Below are positions 22,201 to 32,147 of a DNA stretch of 64,000 bases, one piece after another (the first letter of the stretch is position 1; every line of letters starts with the position of its first letter). Where the stretch lies: NCBI RefSeq assembly GCF_028640845.1, contig NC_080540.1, positions 283,730,524 to 283,794,523 on the forward strand. The letters are read 5' to 3'. A program made the translations under genes and the position numbers. A model generated the notes under the pieces. It saw only the letters and a program-made list of their open reading frames with translations. It did no database searches and was not told the DNA's origin. The stretch is from Ahaetulla prasina (lineage: Eukaryota; Chordata; Lepidosauria; Squamata; Colubridae).

Positions 22201-22488
22201 GTGAGCGACACCTTCATAATCTGGCCACACGGGAAAGAAAAACTTGAAAACTTCCTCACACACCTCAATAGCCTACACCCCAAAATACAGTTCACCATGG
22301 AAACAGAAGTTAACAACCAACTTCCCTTCCTAGATGTCTTAGTCTACAAGAAACCCAATGGCTCCCTAGGACACACCATCTACCAGAAGAAAACACACAC
22401 AAACCGCTATCTGCATGCACTCTCACACCACCACCCAGCACAGAGCAACTCCGTAGCCAGACACTCATCTCTAGAACAAAATGCTTAG
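22201..22488 (+). pseudogene. Penelope-like reverse transcriptase, thumb and linker segment
   Basis: Contains DTFIIWPHGKEKLENFLTHL just after the damaged YIDD, then [15 protein letters not shown] and [14 protein letters not shown], conserved segments downstream of motif C in Penelope-like reverse transcriptases. It ends by frameshift. Confidence 0.75.
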
Positions 22489-23518
22489 CTGACGAACAAC
22501 ACCTAAAACCGAACTACACACTCTCACAAACGTACTAACATCCAATGGATTCCAGAGAAATAAGATTACCAAACTAATCCAAAAGAACCCCACTAAAACC
22601 CAAGACAGAGAGCAAGAAAATGGCACAGCCCTCCTCCCATATATAAAGGCACCACAGACAGAATCAGCAAGATCCTCCACAAACATAACATCAAGACAGC
22701 ATTCTGCACAAACCAAAAATATCCACCATCCTAAGAAACCCCAAAGACAAAATTGAGTTAGAAAATCAAGGGTATATGAAATCCCATGCACCTGCCCCAC
22801 CACATACATTGGACAAACCAACAGAAGAATAAGTGCACGCATTGAAGAACACAAGAACTCATTCAAAAGAGGAACCAACTTCTTCCTGGTCCAACACTTT
22901 AAAGTCACAGGACACGATATTGACTTTAAAAGACCAGAACTATCGCCAAAACTGAACACTTTAACAACAGAATAATCAGAGAAGCCATCGAGATAAACGC
23001 CCACACAGCATGAACAAAACGAGATGATACCTCCCGCCTACCAGCCATTTGAAACCTGCCCTTATTGACAAGCGTGTCCCTAACACGAGGAATGACACCA
23101 GACCCACACTCACGAGGTCCACACAGGATGTCACCACCACATCCACCCAGAAAGCACACCCAAACCCACACTGATCAGGAAGCATGACCAAGGACCAGAA
23201 GCCAGACCGCAGCTGCAACATTAGCCATTTCAAACCCCTCCAATCCATACCTGCAGCAGACTGACACCCACTACGAAGATGTAGCACGACCACGAAGCCA
23301 AACAGCAGCAGTGCAGCTCACCAGCTCAAAGGCCCCTGCGACTCAGACTAATTTGAGCGCCCCCACCAAACAGGACACACCCCAGCCAATCAGAGCACAA
23401 AAAACCCCATCCAATCAGAGCACAATAGCTCCCACCCAATCAGTTCAAACCCCACTAGCAGTTAAAAGGAAGAAACAGCTGCAATCACACATTGCTCCCA
23501 GAAGCACGAAGCTGAAGC

Positions 23519-23553
23519 CTGAAGATGACGAATGAGACTTCGTCGAAACGTCG
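23519..23553 (+). ncRNA. candidate hammerhead ribozyme in Penelope terminal repeat
   Basis: The order is CTGAAGA, then a five-base stem GACGA closed by TCGTC across the loop ATGAGACT, then GAAAC and GTC. This is the conserved hammerhead core (CUGANGA, stem II, GAAA, then the cleavage triplet GUC). Stem III is minimal, as described for hammerheads of Penelope-like elements. Cleavage would fall after GTC near 23553. An identical core is at 27498-27532. Confidence 0.7.
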
Positions 23554-24062
23554 CCAAGACACTTCCAATTTTATGCGGGAGAAAACCCGAATAACCAAAG
23601 ACCTACATACAAACACCCGTGAAAACCTCAGAAAACAAATATTGCACCTCTACGGGAGAAATCCACCATCTGACCAGGACCTATGAAAACTAGAAGTCCA
23701 AAGAGCTTCCATTTTATGTGACCTTGCATTCCTAAACTGCCGAGATCAAAATTTAATCCCCAAATGCTTCCAATTGAAATTCCACTCCAACTCTGCAGCC
23801 AAACGCATCCTAAAAAGAACAGAATTGGCCTAATCAGAAATGAACTTCACACAAAAGATTCCTCCTAGATCAAATCAACAAAGATCTCCTCACACTTCAC
23901 CTCAAACTCAGCAACAAGATCCACCCTGCACTTTGGGACAAATCCAAACAACTGCCGCCTGGAGAGTCAAACACAGACCACCCTCAAGACGGACACGCAC
24001 ACCAACAAACTCCAAGACTACAAGAACGCCAGAAACAAACCCCTCCACCCTCACAGCAACAC

Positions 24063-24470
24063 ATGAAACAAACAGTGCATAACATCTCAGATAGGATCCT
24101 CACCAAAGCTGAAACCCATGTCCTTTCCAAAGGATTCAACTTTGCAGTCACTCCCAAATACATCCCCACTGAGACCATTATATGCGGAGTTGAAACCAGC
24201 CTGACCAAAATCAACCCGATGGACGCTAACAAAATCAGACTTCAAATCACCAACATCCTCTGCAGCAGCAAGCCACCCAAAAGCAACTTACCCAAAGAGG
24301 AACAGACAGCACTACTTAACCTGAAAAAAGACACCAGCATAATAATCCTACCAGCAGACAAGGGGAACGCCACGGTGGTTATGAACACATCTGACTACCA
24401 AACCAAATTAACCAACCTACTCCAAGACCCTGCATACAAGCCCCTAAAACAGACCCCACCACCTACCTAG
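24063..24470 (+). pseudogene. Penelope-like ORF, N-terminal part of reverse transcriptase
   Basis: 135 residues with ETHVLSKGFNFAVTPK and IIILPADKGNATVVMNTSDY, two conserved blocks upstream of the catalytic RT motifs in Penelope-like elements; the ADKGNATVVM block is the most diagnostic. The frame breaks near 24465, after which PPKIHKEGTPLRPIVSSIGSP (about 24570) continues in another frame. Confidence 0.85.
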
Positions 24471-25587
24471 AAAAACCACTAGATCCAAAATAAAAGCCTC
24501 CCCATCAGCGAAGAAATCCAACAAAGAATCATTCCCAGAGAGAAATCATCCAGATGCCCTAAGCTCACGGCCTCCCAAGATACACAAAGAAGGAACCCCA
24601 CTCAGACCCATAGTCAGCTCCATAGGCTCACCTCTACAAAACCTAGCCAAATTTCGCCAAACAACTACAGCCCTATGCAGAATCCATCGCCTCACACGTA
24701 AAAACTCATTCCAGTTCATAGAGATCATAAAGAAACAAAACTTACAGCCCAGCGACCTACTCGTGAGCTTTGATGTCATATCCTCTTCACCCAAGTGCCA
24801 ATCAAAGAAGCCTTGACAGCTATCCAAAACAAATATAACCCCCAAGCACATACTAGATCTGACCAACCACTGCCTATCCAACACATACTTCATCTATAAC
24901 GGACAAAAATACAAACAAATAGAAGGCGCACCCATGGGATCACCCTCTCACCTGTCATTGCCAACCTCTACATGGAACACTTTGAAACCCAAGCACTAGA
25001 AAAATCTGATCACAAACCCAAACTCTGGCTCAGATACGAGACGACACCTTCATAATCTGGCCACACGGGAAAGAAAAACTTGAAAACTTCCTCACACACC
25101 TCAATAGCCTACACCCCAAAATACAGTTCACCATGGAAACAGAAGTTAACAACCAACTTCCTTCCTAGATGTCTTAGTCTACAAGAAACCCAATGGCTCC
25201 CTAGGACACACCATCTACCAGAAGAAAACACACACAAACCGCTATCTGCATGCACTCACACCACCACCCAGCACAGATCAACTCCGTAGCCAAGACACTC
25301 ATCTCTAGAACAAAATGCTTAGCTGATGAACAACACCTAAAACCGAACTACACACTCTCACAAACGTACTAACATCCAATGGATTCCAGAGAAATAAGAT
25401 TACCAAACTAATCCAAAAGAACCCCCACTAAAACCCAAGACAGAGAGCAAGAAAATGGCACAGCCCTCCTCCCATATATAAAAGGCACCACAGACAGAAT
25501 CAGCAAGATCCTCCACAAACATAACATCAAGACAGCATTCTGCACAAACCAAAAAATATCCACCATCCTAAGAAACCCCAAAGACAA

Positions 25588-26391
25588 AATTGAGTTAGAA
25601 AATCAAGGAGTATATGAAATCCCATGCACCGCCTGCCCCACCACATACATTGGACAAACCAACAGAAGAATAAGTGCACCCATTGAAGAACACAAGGACT
25701 AATTCAAAAAGAGGAACTAACTTTCCCTGGTCCAACACTTTAAAGTCACAGGACACGATATTGACTTTAAAAAGACCAGAACTATCGCCAAAACTGAACA
25801 CTTTAACAACAGAATAATCAGAGAAGCCATCGAGATAGAAAAACGCCCACACAGCATGAACAAACGAGATGATACCTCCCGCCTACCAGCCATTTGGAAC
25901 CCTGCCCTTATTGACAAACGTGTCCCTAACACGAGGAATGACACCAGACCCACACTCACGAGGTCCACACAGGATGTCACCACCACACATCCACCCAGAA
26001 AGCACACCCAAACCCACACTGATCAGGAAGCACGACCAAGGACCAGAAGCCAGACCGCAGCTGCAACATTAGCCATTTCAAACCCCTCCAATCCATACAT
26101 GCAGCAGACTGACACCCACTATGAAGATGTAGCACGACCACGAACACGAAGCCAAACAGCAGCAATGCAGCTCACTAGCTCAGATCCCCCTGCAACTCAG
26201 ACTAATTTGAGCACAACCAACCCCACCCAAACAGGACACACCCCAGCCAATCAGAGCACAAAAACCCACATCCAATCAGAGCACAGCCAAGCTCCCACCC
26301 AATCAGTTCAAACCCCACTAGCAGTTAAAAGGAAGAAACAGCTGCAATCACACATTGCTCCCAGAAGCACGAAGCTGAAGCCTGAAGATGG
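25588..26391 (+). pseudogene. Penelope-like GIY-YIG endonuclease and C-terminal tail
   Basis: GVYEIPCTACPTTYIGQTNRR is readable from about 25610, with frame damage near 25690 and 25720. From about 25790 the frame is open: EHFNNRIIREAIEIEKRPHSMNKRDDTSRLPAIW, then roughly 175 residues rich in Thr, Pro, Gln and Arg, ending KRKKQLQSHIAPRSTKLKPED at the terminal repeat. In better preserved copies the frame ends two codons later with a TGA that lies inside the hammerhead core. Whether the low-complexity tail is functional protein is unknown. Confidence 0.7.
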
Positions 26392-27021
26392 AATGAGACT
26401 TAGAAACGTCGCCAAGACACTCATCTCTAGAACAAAATGCTTAGCTGACGAACAACACCTAAAACCGAACTACACACTCTCACAAACGTACTAACATCCA
26501 ATGGATTCCAGAGAAATAAGATTACCAAACTAATCCAAAAGAACCCCCACTAAAACCCAAGACAGAGAGCAAGAAAATGGCACAGCCCTCCTCCCATATA
26601 TAAAGGCACCACAGACAGAATCAGCAAGATCCTCCACAAACATAACATCAAGACAGCATTCTGCACAAACCAAAAATATCCACCATCCTAAGAAACCCCA
26701 AAGACAAAATTGAGTTAGAAAATCAAGGAGTATATGAAATCCCATGCACGCCTGCCCCACCACATACATTGGACAAACCAACAGAAGAATAAGTGCGCAT
26801 TGAAGAACACAAGAACTCATTCAAAAGAGGAACCAACTTCTTCCCTGGTCCAACACTTTAAAGTCACAGGACACGATATTGACTTTAAAAGACCAGAACT
26901 ATCGCCAAAACTGAACACTTTAACAACAGAATAATCAGAGAAGCCATCGAGATAAACGCCCACACAGCATGAACAAGCGAGATGATACCTCCGCCTACCA
27001 GCCATTTGAAACCTGCCCTTA

Positions 27022-27501
27022 TTGACAAGCGTGTCCCTAACACGAGGAATGACACCAGACCCACACTCACGAGGTCCACAGGATGTCACCACCACACATC
27101 CACCCAGAAAGCACACCCAAACCCACACTGATCAGGAAGCACGACCAAGGACCAGAAGCCAGACCGCAGCTGCAACATTAGCCATTTCAAACCCCTCCAA
27201 TCCATACATGCAGCAGACTGACACCCACTACGAAGATGTAGCACGACCACGAACACGAAGCCAAACAGCAGCAGTGCAGCTCACTAGCTCAGATCCCCCT
27301 GCAACTCAGACTAATTTGAGCACAACCAAACCCCCACCCCCACACGACACACCCCCAGCCAATCAGAGCACAAAAAAACCCACATCCAATCAGAGCACAG
27401 CCAAGCTCCCACCCAATCAGTTCAAACCCCCACTAGCAGTTAAAAAGGAAGAAACAGCTGCAATCACACATTGCTCCCAGAAGCACGAAGCTGAAGCCTG
27501 A
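27022..27501 (+). pseudogene. Penelope-like C-terminal tail ORF
   Basis: The same Thr/Pro/Gln-rich frame as 25856-26391 (RPRTRSQTAAATLAISNPSNPYMQ and following). Two small indels shift the final stretch, so it ends in a different frame from the KPEDDE-stop of other copies. Confidence 0.55.
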
Positions 27502-27532
27502 AGATGACGAATGAGACTTCGTCGAAACGTCG
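27498..27532 (+). ncRNA. candidate hammerhead ribozyme in Penelope terminal repeat
   Basis: The core is identical to 23519-23553: CTGAAGA, GACGA/TCGTC stem, GAAAC, GTC. It lies at the start of the terminal repeat of the rightmost copy. Confidence 0.7.
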
Positions 27533-27615
27533 CCAAGACACTTCCAATTTTACGCGGGAGAAAACCCGAATAACCAAAGACCTACATACAAACACCCGCG
27601 AAAACCTCAGAAAAC

Positions 27616-27638
27616 ATATATATATATATATATATATA
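27616..27638. repeat. (TA)n microsatellite
   Basis: About 11 TA units at the end of the Penelope cluster. Confidence 0.85.
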
Positions 27639-27682
27639 AAAGCTGGATCTCCAATATGGCTTTATTTTATTTTTTTAGGTTT

Positions 27683-28310
27683 TGTTGTGACCCAGGCCCA
27701 AGCAGGTAGTAGTAGACGCAATCAGTTCAAAAACAAACAGACTTTATTAGAACAGCTGAGAATTAACTCATTCTCAGCATAGTCCAAACTAAATCAAAAC
27801 AAATTCTTCATAACACAATTCTTCAGTCTTATCACCAACCTTGGTCTAATTAGGAAACTGCCAAAGGCTTTTCTTGGCAAAAGTTCAAAAGCAGAAGACG
27901 CCAACTAGAAATAAATGCAGCAAGATAAGGAGTAATTCTATCAGTGTTGTTTTCCGGCAAAGAGCCCAAATGCCGTTGCTGGTCTTTTAAGTCTTATGGG
28001 AGGGGCCAATCATCTCTTGGCCCTACTCCTGAGTCATCCTCTTTGCTTGAGCTGCTCTTGCCTTCTGGCAGCTCTTCTCATGCGTGCATTAGGAACAGGC
28101 TCCTCCTGTTCCTCTGCCTCATTACTGTCAGCCTCTGGAGGCTCTGGAGTCCGCACATCACTCCCCGATGGCCCTGGCCCCACCTTTGCCTCCAATGCAG
28201 AGCCCTCATCCGGGCCTTCCCCAGCCTCCAGGACTGGCCCATGTTCTTCCTCAGCCTCATCACTGTCCGACTCTGCTGCCAGCTTCACAGGCTGCTGGCG
28301 GACCACAACA
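27683..28310 (-). mobile_element. solo LTR, minus orientation
   Basis: Boundaries are tgttgtgaccc ... ggaccacaaca, with a perfect 5-bp duplication, ggttt (27678-27682, 28311-28315). On the minus strand, an AATAAA polyadenylation signal lies at about 27740-27750. It is closely related to 32252-32786. The open frames (27944-28385 and minus 28034-28360) are chance frames in a GC-richer LTR. No internal genes are adjacent. Confidence 0.88.
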
Positions 28311-28469
28311 GGTTTGAGGAAGTTGTACAGGTCAGAAAAGATTTTTAAAAATATCTCCAATCACCTATGCAATTTTTCCGATTGAAGCTGCTACTTCTCT
28401 TTGGGAATGCAGAAAACTTTTGGGCAGTTTTGGAAGTTTTGGGGGACAGGCAAATTTGAAAATCTCTGC

Positions 28470-28610
28470 CTAGACTGGTGTTTCTTAACTTTGGCAACCT
28501 TAAGATGTGAGGACTTCAACCTCCAGAACTCTGGCTGGGGAACTCTGGAAGTTGAAGTCCACACAACACATATATTGTATTGTGTGGACACAGTGGCCTA
28601 GTCTGACCTA
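28470..28610. mobile_element. palindromic MITE, degraded
   Basis: Left 'ggcaaccttaagatgtgagg' and 'acttcaacctccagaactct' face the inverted 'agttgaagtccacaca'. The layout matches the palindromes at 51022 and 58275 but the terminal parts are eroded. Confidence 0.6.
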
Positions 28611-29344
28611 GTCTGTTACAGTTAGTGTTCAATCCTTCCCACTTGGAATTGTGTTTCCTCTTTAAAAGAAAATGCTTCAAGTCTCCATGAGAATTATGGG
28701 TATCTCATGGGGGCCTTTTTCTACCTAGAGATGGTCTTCTCCATTTAAGCTATCCGAGGAAGTAGTGCAGCTTTTTTCAGGTGTAAAGTGACTTGGTACT
28801 TTGTATTGTCTCCTAATTTGTAATAGAAAAAATAGATTTTTCCCCAGTCTTTGGGTTATTCAGAAAGGGTGCAGAACGTGAAAATAATTGGAGGGAAAAC
28901 ATTTCATATCAGCTGGCTTTTAAATACATACATTGAGAGGAGACTAATTAGGCTCTGAAGTCTAATGCTAAGTGGTTTATAACAACAGGCCATACAAAGA
29001 AGACCTATAAACATCCCAGAAAGATTTTCTGTCCAATCTCTTGTCTCTCTGCTGGGAAAGAAGATATATTTCGCCTAAGGTGACTACATATTTTCCTCTT
29101 TCCTGACAAAAGATCTGGAAAATTAAGGCAAAGCTTTGTAAAACACGAGGTCTCTGTCCGTTAGACAGTTGTTAAAGGCAGAGACTTTTGATAAGGAAGA
29201 CTAGTTGGAACCATTAGTACATGAACAAATAAATACTTTGCATCCCTAAAATCACAGAATTGGTGACAATCTGGAGAGACCAGAAGGTATATGTGGACTC
29301 TTACCTTGGTTGTTTACTTGCACAAATTTCATTATTCTGCATTA
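28611..29344. other. unique sequence, no gene seen
   Basis: Single-copy AT-rich sequence with no recognised element or exon. Confidence 0.35.
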
Positions 29345-29450
29345 CCTAGCACTGATGATATTACCTAGTTAGGTAATGAAACATCTGCAAGAAAGCAACC
29401 CAGCTCAGAAAGCACCAAGGACTCTACAGTTCAACCCTGAGCTATATATA
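29345..29450 (+). mobile_element. Penelope-like terminal repeat fragment with second hammerhead type
   Basis: The segment 29350-29395 reads ctgatgatattacctagtta, then ggtaatgaaacatctg. This gives CTGATGA, a stem ATTACC/GGTAAT, GAAAC and an ATC in place of GTC. It is followed by 'cagctcagaaagcaccaagg' and 'agttcaaccctgagct', shared with 8180-8219. Only a terminal fragment remains. Confidence 0.6.
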
Positions 29451-29753
29451 GTCTCTTCTTTTGGAACAGAAGGGATTTACTGGGGGTCAAGCTAAGAAAG
29501 ATGAATGTATCCCAGTTCTCTCTGGGAACTAACCTGCTTTGCAGTTGACCAGTCTGGCAAAGAGAAATTATTCCAAATTATGGTCTGATACATCTCAAGA
29601 GCATCATCTTACTCAACAGGAGAAATCTGATATGCTGAAACTTTTGTGATTGCATTCGAATCAGCCTTTACTCCTATTGGCTGCCTGGAGAAGTCCCTGC
29701 AGTCTTCTTGGCACGATTTCTTGGGGGAGATTTGCCCTTGTCTCCTTCTAGGT

Positions 29754-30318
29754 CAGGGGTCACCAATCTTTCGGATTTCAGGGACCACTAAATTCCTAAT
29801 TTTAAATCTCATGGACCACTAATATGAATTTTTTAAAAAGACAAATAGTATTTAAGGTAAAGGTAAAGGTTCCCCTCGCACATACGTGCTAGTCGTTGCC
29901 GACTCTAGGGGGCGGTGCTCATCTCCGTTTCAAAGCTGAAGAGCCAGCGCTGTCTGAAGACGTCTCCGTGGTCATGTGGCCGGCATGACTCAACACCAAA
30001 GGTGCATGGAACGCTGTTACTTTCCCACCAAAGGTGGTCCCTATTTTTTCTACTTGCATTTTTACGTGCTTTCGAAACTGCTACATTGGCAGAAGCTGGG
30101 ACAAGTAATGGGAGCTCACCCCGTTACACGGCAGCACTAGGGATTCGAACCGCTGAGCTGCCAACCTTTCGATCGACAAGCTCAACGTCCTAGCCCCTGA
30201 GCCACCCTTTTAAATAGTATTTAGGGCAATATAAAAAATGCAGATAATTTTTCTGCAGACCACCAACATTTTCTCACGGGCCACCAGTGGTCCATGGACC
30301 ATTGGTTGGTGACCACTG
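29754..30318 (+). mobile_element. hAT MITE with nested Sauria SINE
   Basis: Ends caggggtcaccaatctttc and ggttggtgaccactg are inverted and flanked by a perfect 8-bp duplication, ttctaggt (29746-29753, 30319-30326). A Sauria SINE interrupts it. It is non-coding. Confidence 0.88.
29855..30211 (-). mobile_element. Sauria-type tRNA-derived SINE, nested
   Basis: On the minus strand it begins with a tRNA-like head (ggtggctcaggggctaggac, A box) and a B box (ggttcgaatcc), and ends in the Bov-B-like tail, visible on the plus strand as aaggtaaaggtaaaggttcc. A 12-bp target duplication, aaatagtattta, flanks it (29843-29854, 30212-30223). The frame 29915-30193 is an artefact. Confidence 0.92.
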
Positions 30319-30452
30319 TTCTAGGTGATGAACTCTCAGAATTCATCAACCAAATCTCTTTCTAGGTGCTGAGAGAGAATGACTGGCCCAAGGTCATCCA
30401 GCTATTTCTGTGTGCAAGGCAGGACTCGAGCTCACTTTCTTCTCCTTCATAG

Positions 30453-30635
30453 CAGGGGTGGTATTCACTTACCTTTGCTACCAGTTCGCAAATGTGAGCG
30501 CGCATAGGGCCTTCCACGCATGCGCAGAGCATCAAAAACAGGACGTGACGACGTCCGGGTGGGTGGGTGGGGCCTCCTGCAGCTGCCACTACCGGTTTGT
30601 TCGAACTGGATATAACCGGCTGAATACCACCATTG
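30453..30635 (+). mobile_element. hAT MITE, short
   Basis: Ends caggggtggtattcactt and ggctgaataccaccattg are inverted. The flanks cttcatag (30445-30452) and ttttatag (30636-30643) agree at six of eight bases. The subterminal motif 'accggtttgttcgaac' is shared with other MITEs here. Confidence 0.75.
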
Positions 30636-30699
30636 TTTTATAGCCTGGACAACCTAATGGCTCTAGTGCCGAATCGTTAAACCAGATATCACCTCATAT

Positions 30700-30850
30700 T
30701 AAGTTTGTTTGTTTGTTTTTATTGTTAAATTTATATGCTGCCCATCTCACTGTTACAGTGACTCTGGGTGGCTCACAACAAAATGAATGTATAAAAAGGA
30801 TAAACAGTTCAAAATTAAAAAAGGTTAATAAAGACTAAAAACCAAGCTTA
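30700..30850 (-). mobile_element. LINE tail fragment
   Basis: After (TTTG)n, 'ttatatgctgcccatctcac' and 'ctctgggtggctcacaac' resemble an L2/CR1-type 3' stem on the minus strand (compare 'taccgcccttctcccgaagg' at 34898). The family call is uncertain. Confidence 0.5.
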
Positions 30851-30871
30851 ACTGAGTTTGCTACACAGAAA

Positions 30872-31253
30872 ATCCTCGCTTATTCGCTACCCTGTTTACT
30901 GACCATTCAAAATTACAACGGTCCTGAAAAAGTAACTATATCCCCAGTCCTCGCACTTATGACTCATGCAGTGCCCCCGTTGTCATGTGTTTGAAATTCA
31001 GGTATTTTGCAGCTGGTGGTCATTTACAAGTGTTGCAGCATCTCACAGTCACATTTGCGTGCTTCACAACTGGCTTCTGACAAACAGTGTCAATGGAGAA
31101 TCTGGGAGTAAAATTGCAAGTTGTGGTTACATGATGCCTCACTTAACCACTGACGGTGATTGGCTTAACAACAGTGGCAGAAGTGACACCGAAAACCCAT
31201 TAATAATCATATGGTGTCTCACTTAATGACCACATCACTTAGTGAGGACTACT
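30872..31253 (+). mobile_element. Tigger-like DNA transposon, degraded
   Basis: The start (cagaaaatcctcgcttattc) and internal blocks ('actgaccattcaaaattaca', 'gtcaatggagaatctgg', 'gtgaggacta') follow the family order but have diverged. Confidence 0.65.
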
Positions 31254-32147
31254 TTAGTTCCTCATGTGCTTTGTGACCCTAACCATTGGATGCCTTAGAG
31301 CAGTGCTTATCAATCTTGGCAATATACAAATTTAACGATAAAAACAAACAAAGAAACAAAGTTAATGTGATGGACAAAGTCTAAATACAATTTCCTTCCC
31401 TTCCAATACAAAACACACAGAAGGAAAAAGTAGTGAAAGGTATATTCTTGCACTGTAGACAGAGGTTCGTGTTTTTCAATGCTTTTTTGTGCAAAACGAA
31501 TTTTTAGAAGGTTTAAAGAAATCAGCAGAGCAAAGATTTAAAAAAAAAAAAAGGCCTGCAACTATTAATGAATGTTAGGCTTTGATGACATTTTCAAGCA
31601 AAGAAAATTCAGGAACGATACCTGAAGCATAGAGTGAGATACTTTATATTTCACCTGCAGGGTTTTTTTCCCCAAGCTAAATTGCCTCTACATTCATGTC
31701 TTATGTAGACTTGACCTAATCCTGCTCCCAACAGGATGAGGAAGTGTTGAGAAAAAGGACCTGCCAATCTTGGTTCACGAAGCCAGGCAGGGTAATTAAT
31801 GTAGTGAATTGATCTTGTCAGTAATTGCCACTTCAGATCCTCTCCAAGGCCATTTGTTTACTTCCAGACATCCACTCCAGAAAATCATGGAGTGGTTTTC
31901 TTCGTGTAGTAAAGTAGTTCTCAAGTTACAATGGGAGTGATCGTTCTCCACGATGGTTATTTCCGCTTAGGAGGCAATCAAGCTGATTTCTGAGGATCAT
32001 GAAAATGCCCTTTTGCAGCTAGGAGCGTGGATATGACCAATAATTTAATTGCTGCCTTTATGAAGGTTAATTTTTCTTGCTTCAGACAGGGTGATTTTTG
32101 AATGTCACCTACATTCCCAGTAGTAATCGTTCTATAATGATGATTAC
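31254..32147. other. unique sequence, no gene seen
   Basis: No recognised element. A minus-strand frame at 31978-32178 has no family resemblance. Confidence 0.35.

Larger units (their letters stand above)
22061..23635 (+). mobile_element. Penelope-like retroelement, 5'-truncated, plus strand
   Basis: Order: reverse transcriptase from the GAPMGSPLSP motif (22085-22140), a damaged YIDD region (22200), linker, GIY-YIG domain (about 22760-22985), Thr/Pro/Gln-rich tail and terminal repeat with an intact-looking hammerhead motif at 23519-23553. Small deletions break the frame repeatedly. It is followed directly by the N-terminal part of another copy, giving a tandem arrangement. Confidence 0.85.
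23636..26417 (+). mobile_element. Penelope-like retroelement, longest copy, plus strand
   Basis: This copy includes the N-terminal region (about 23640-24480), the reverse transcriptase (about 24480-25290), the linker, the GIY-YIG domain (about 25590-25850), the Thr/Pro/Gln-rich tail (25856-26385) and a damaged terminal repeat (26385-26417). It abuts the terminal repeat of the previous copy. Multiple single-base indels break the ORF. At its right end the terminal repeat switches after 'gccaagacact' into linker sequence. Confidence 0.85.
26418..27615 (+). mobile_element. Penelope-like retroelement, 3' part, plus strand
   Basis: Starts in the linker after the reverse transcriptase (ctcatctctagaacaaaatg), followed by the GIY-YIG domain (about 26720-26960), the Thr/Pro/Gln tail and a complete terminal repeat with hammerhead motif, ending at (TA)n 27616-27638. 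It duplicates the 3' half of the previous copy in tandem. Confidence 0.85.

Noticed and set aside
27944..28385. Frames of 108-134 codons on both strands
   Set aside because: They lie wholly or mostly in a solo LTR with a 5-bp duplication; the Ser/Glu-rich translations are chance.
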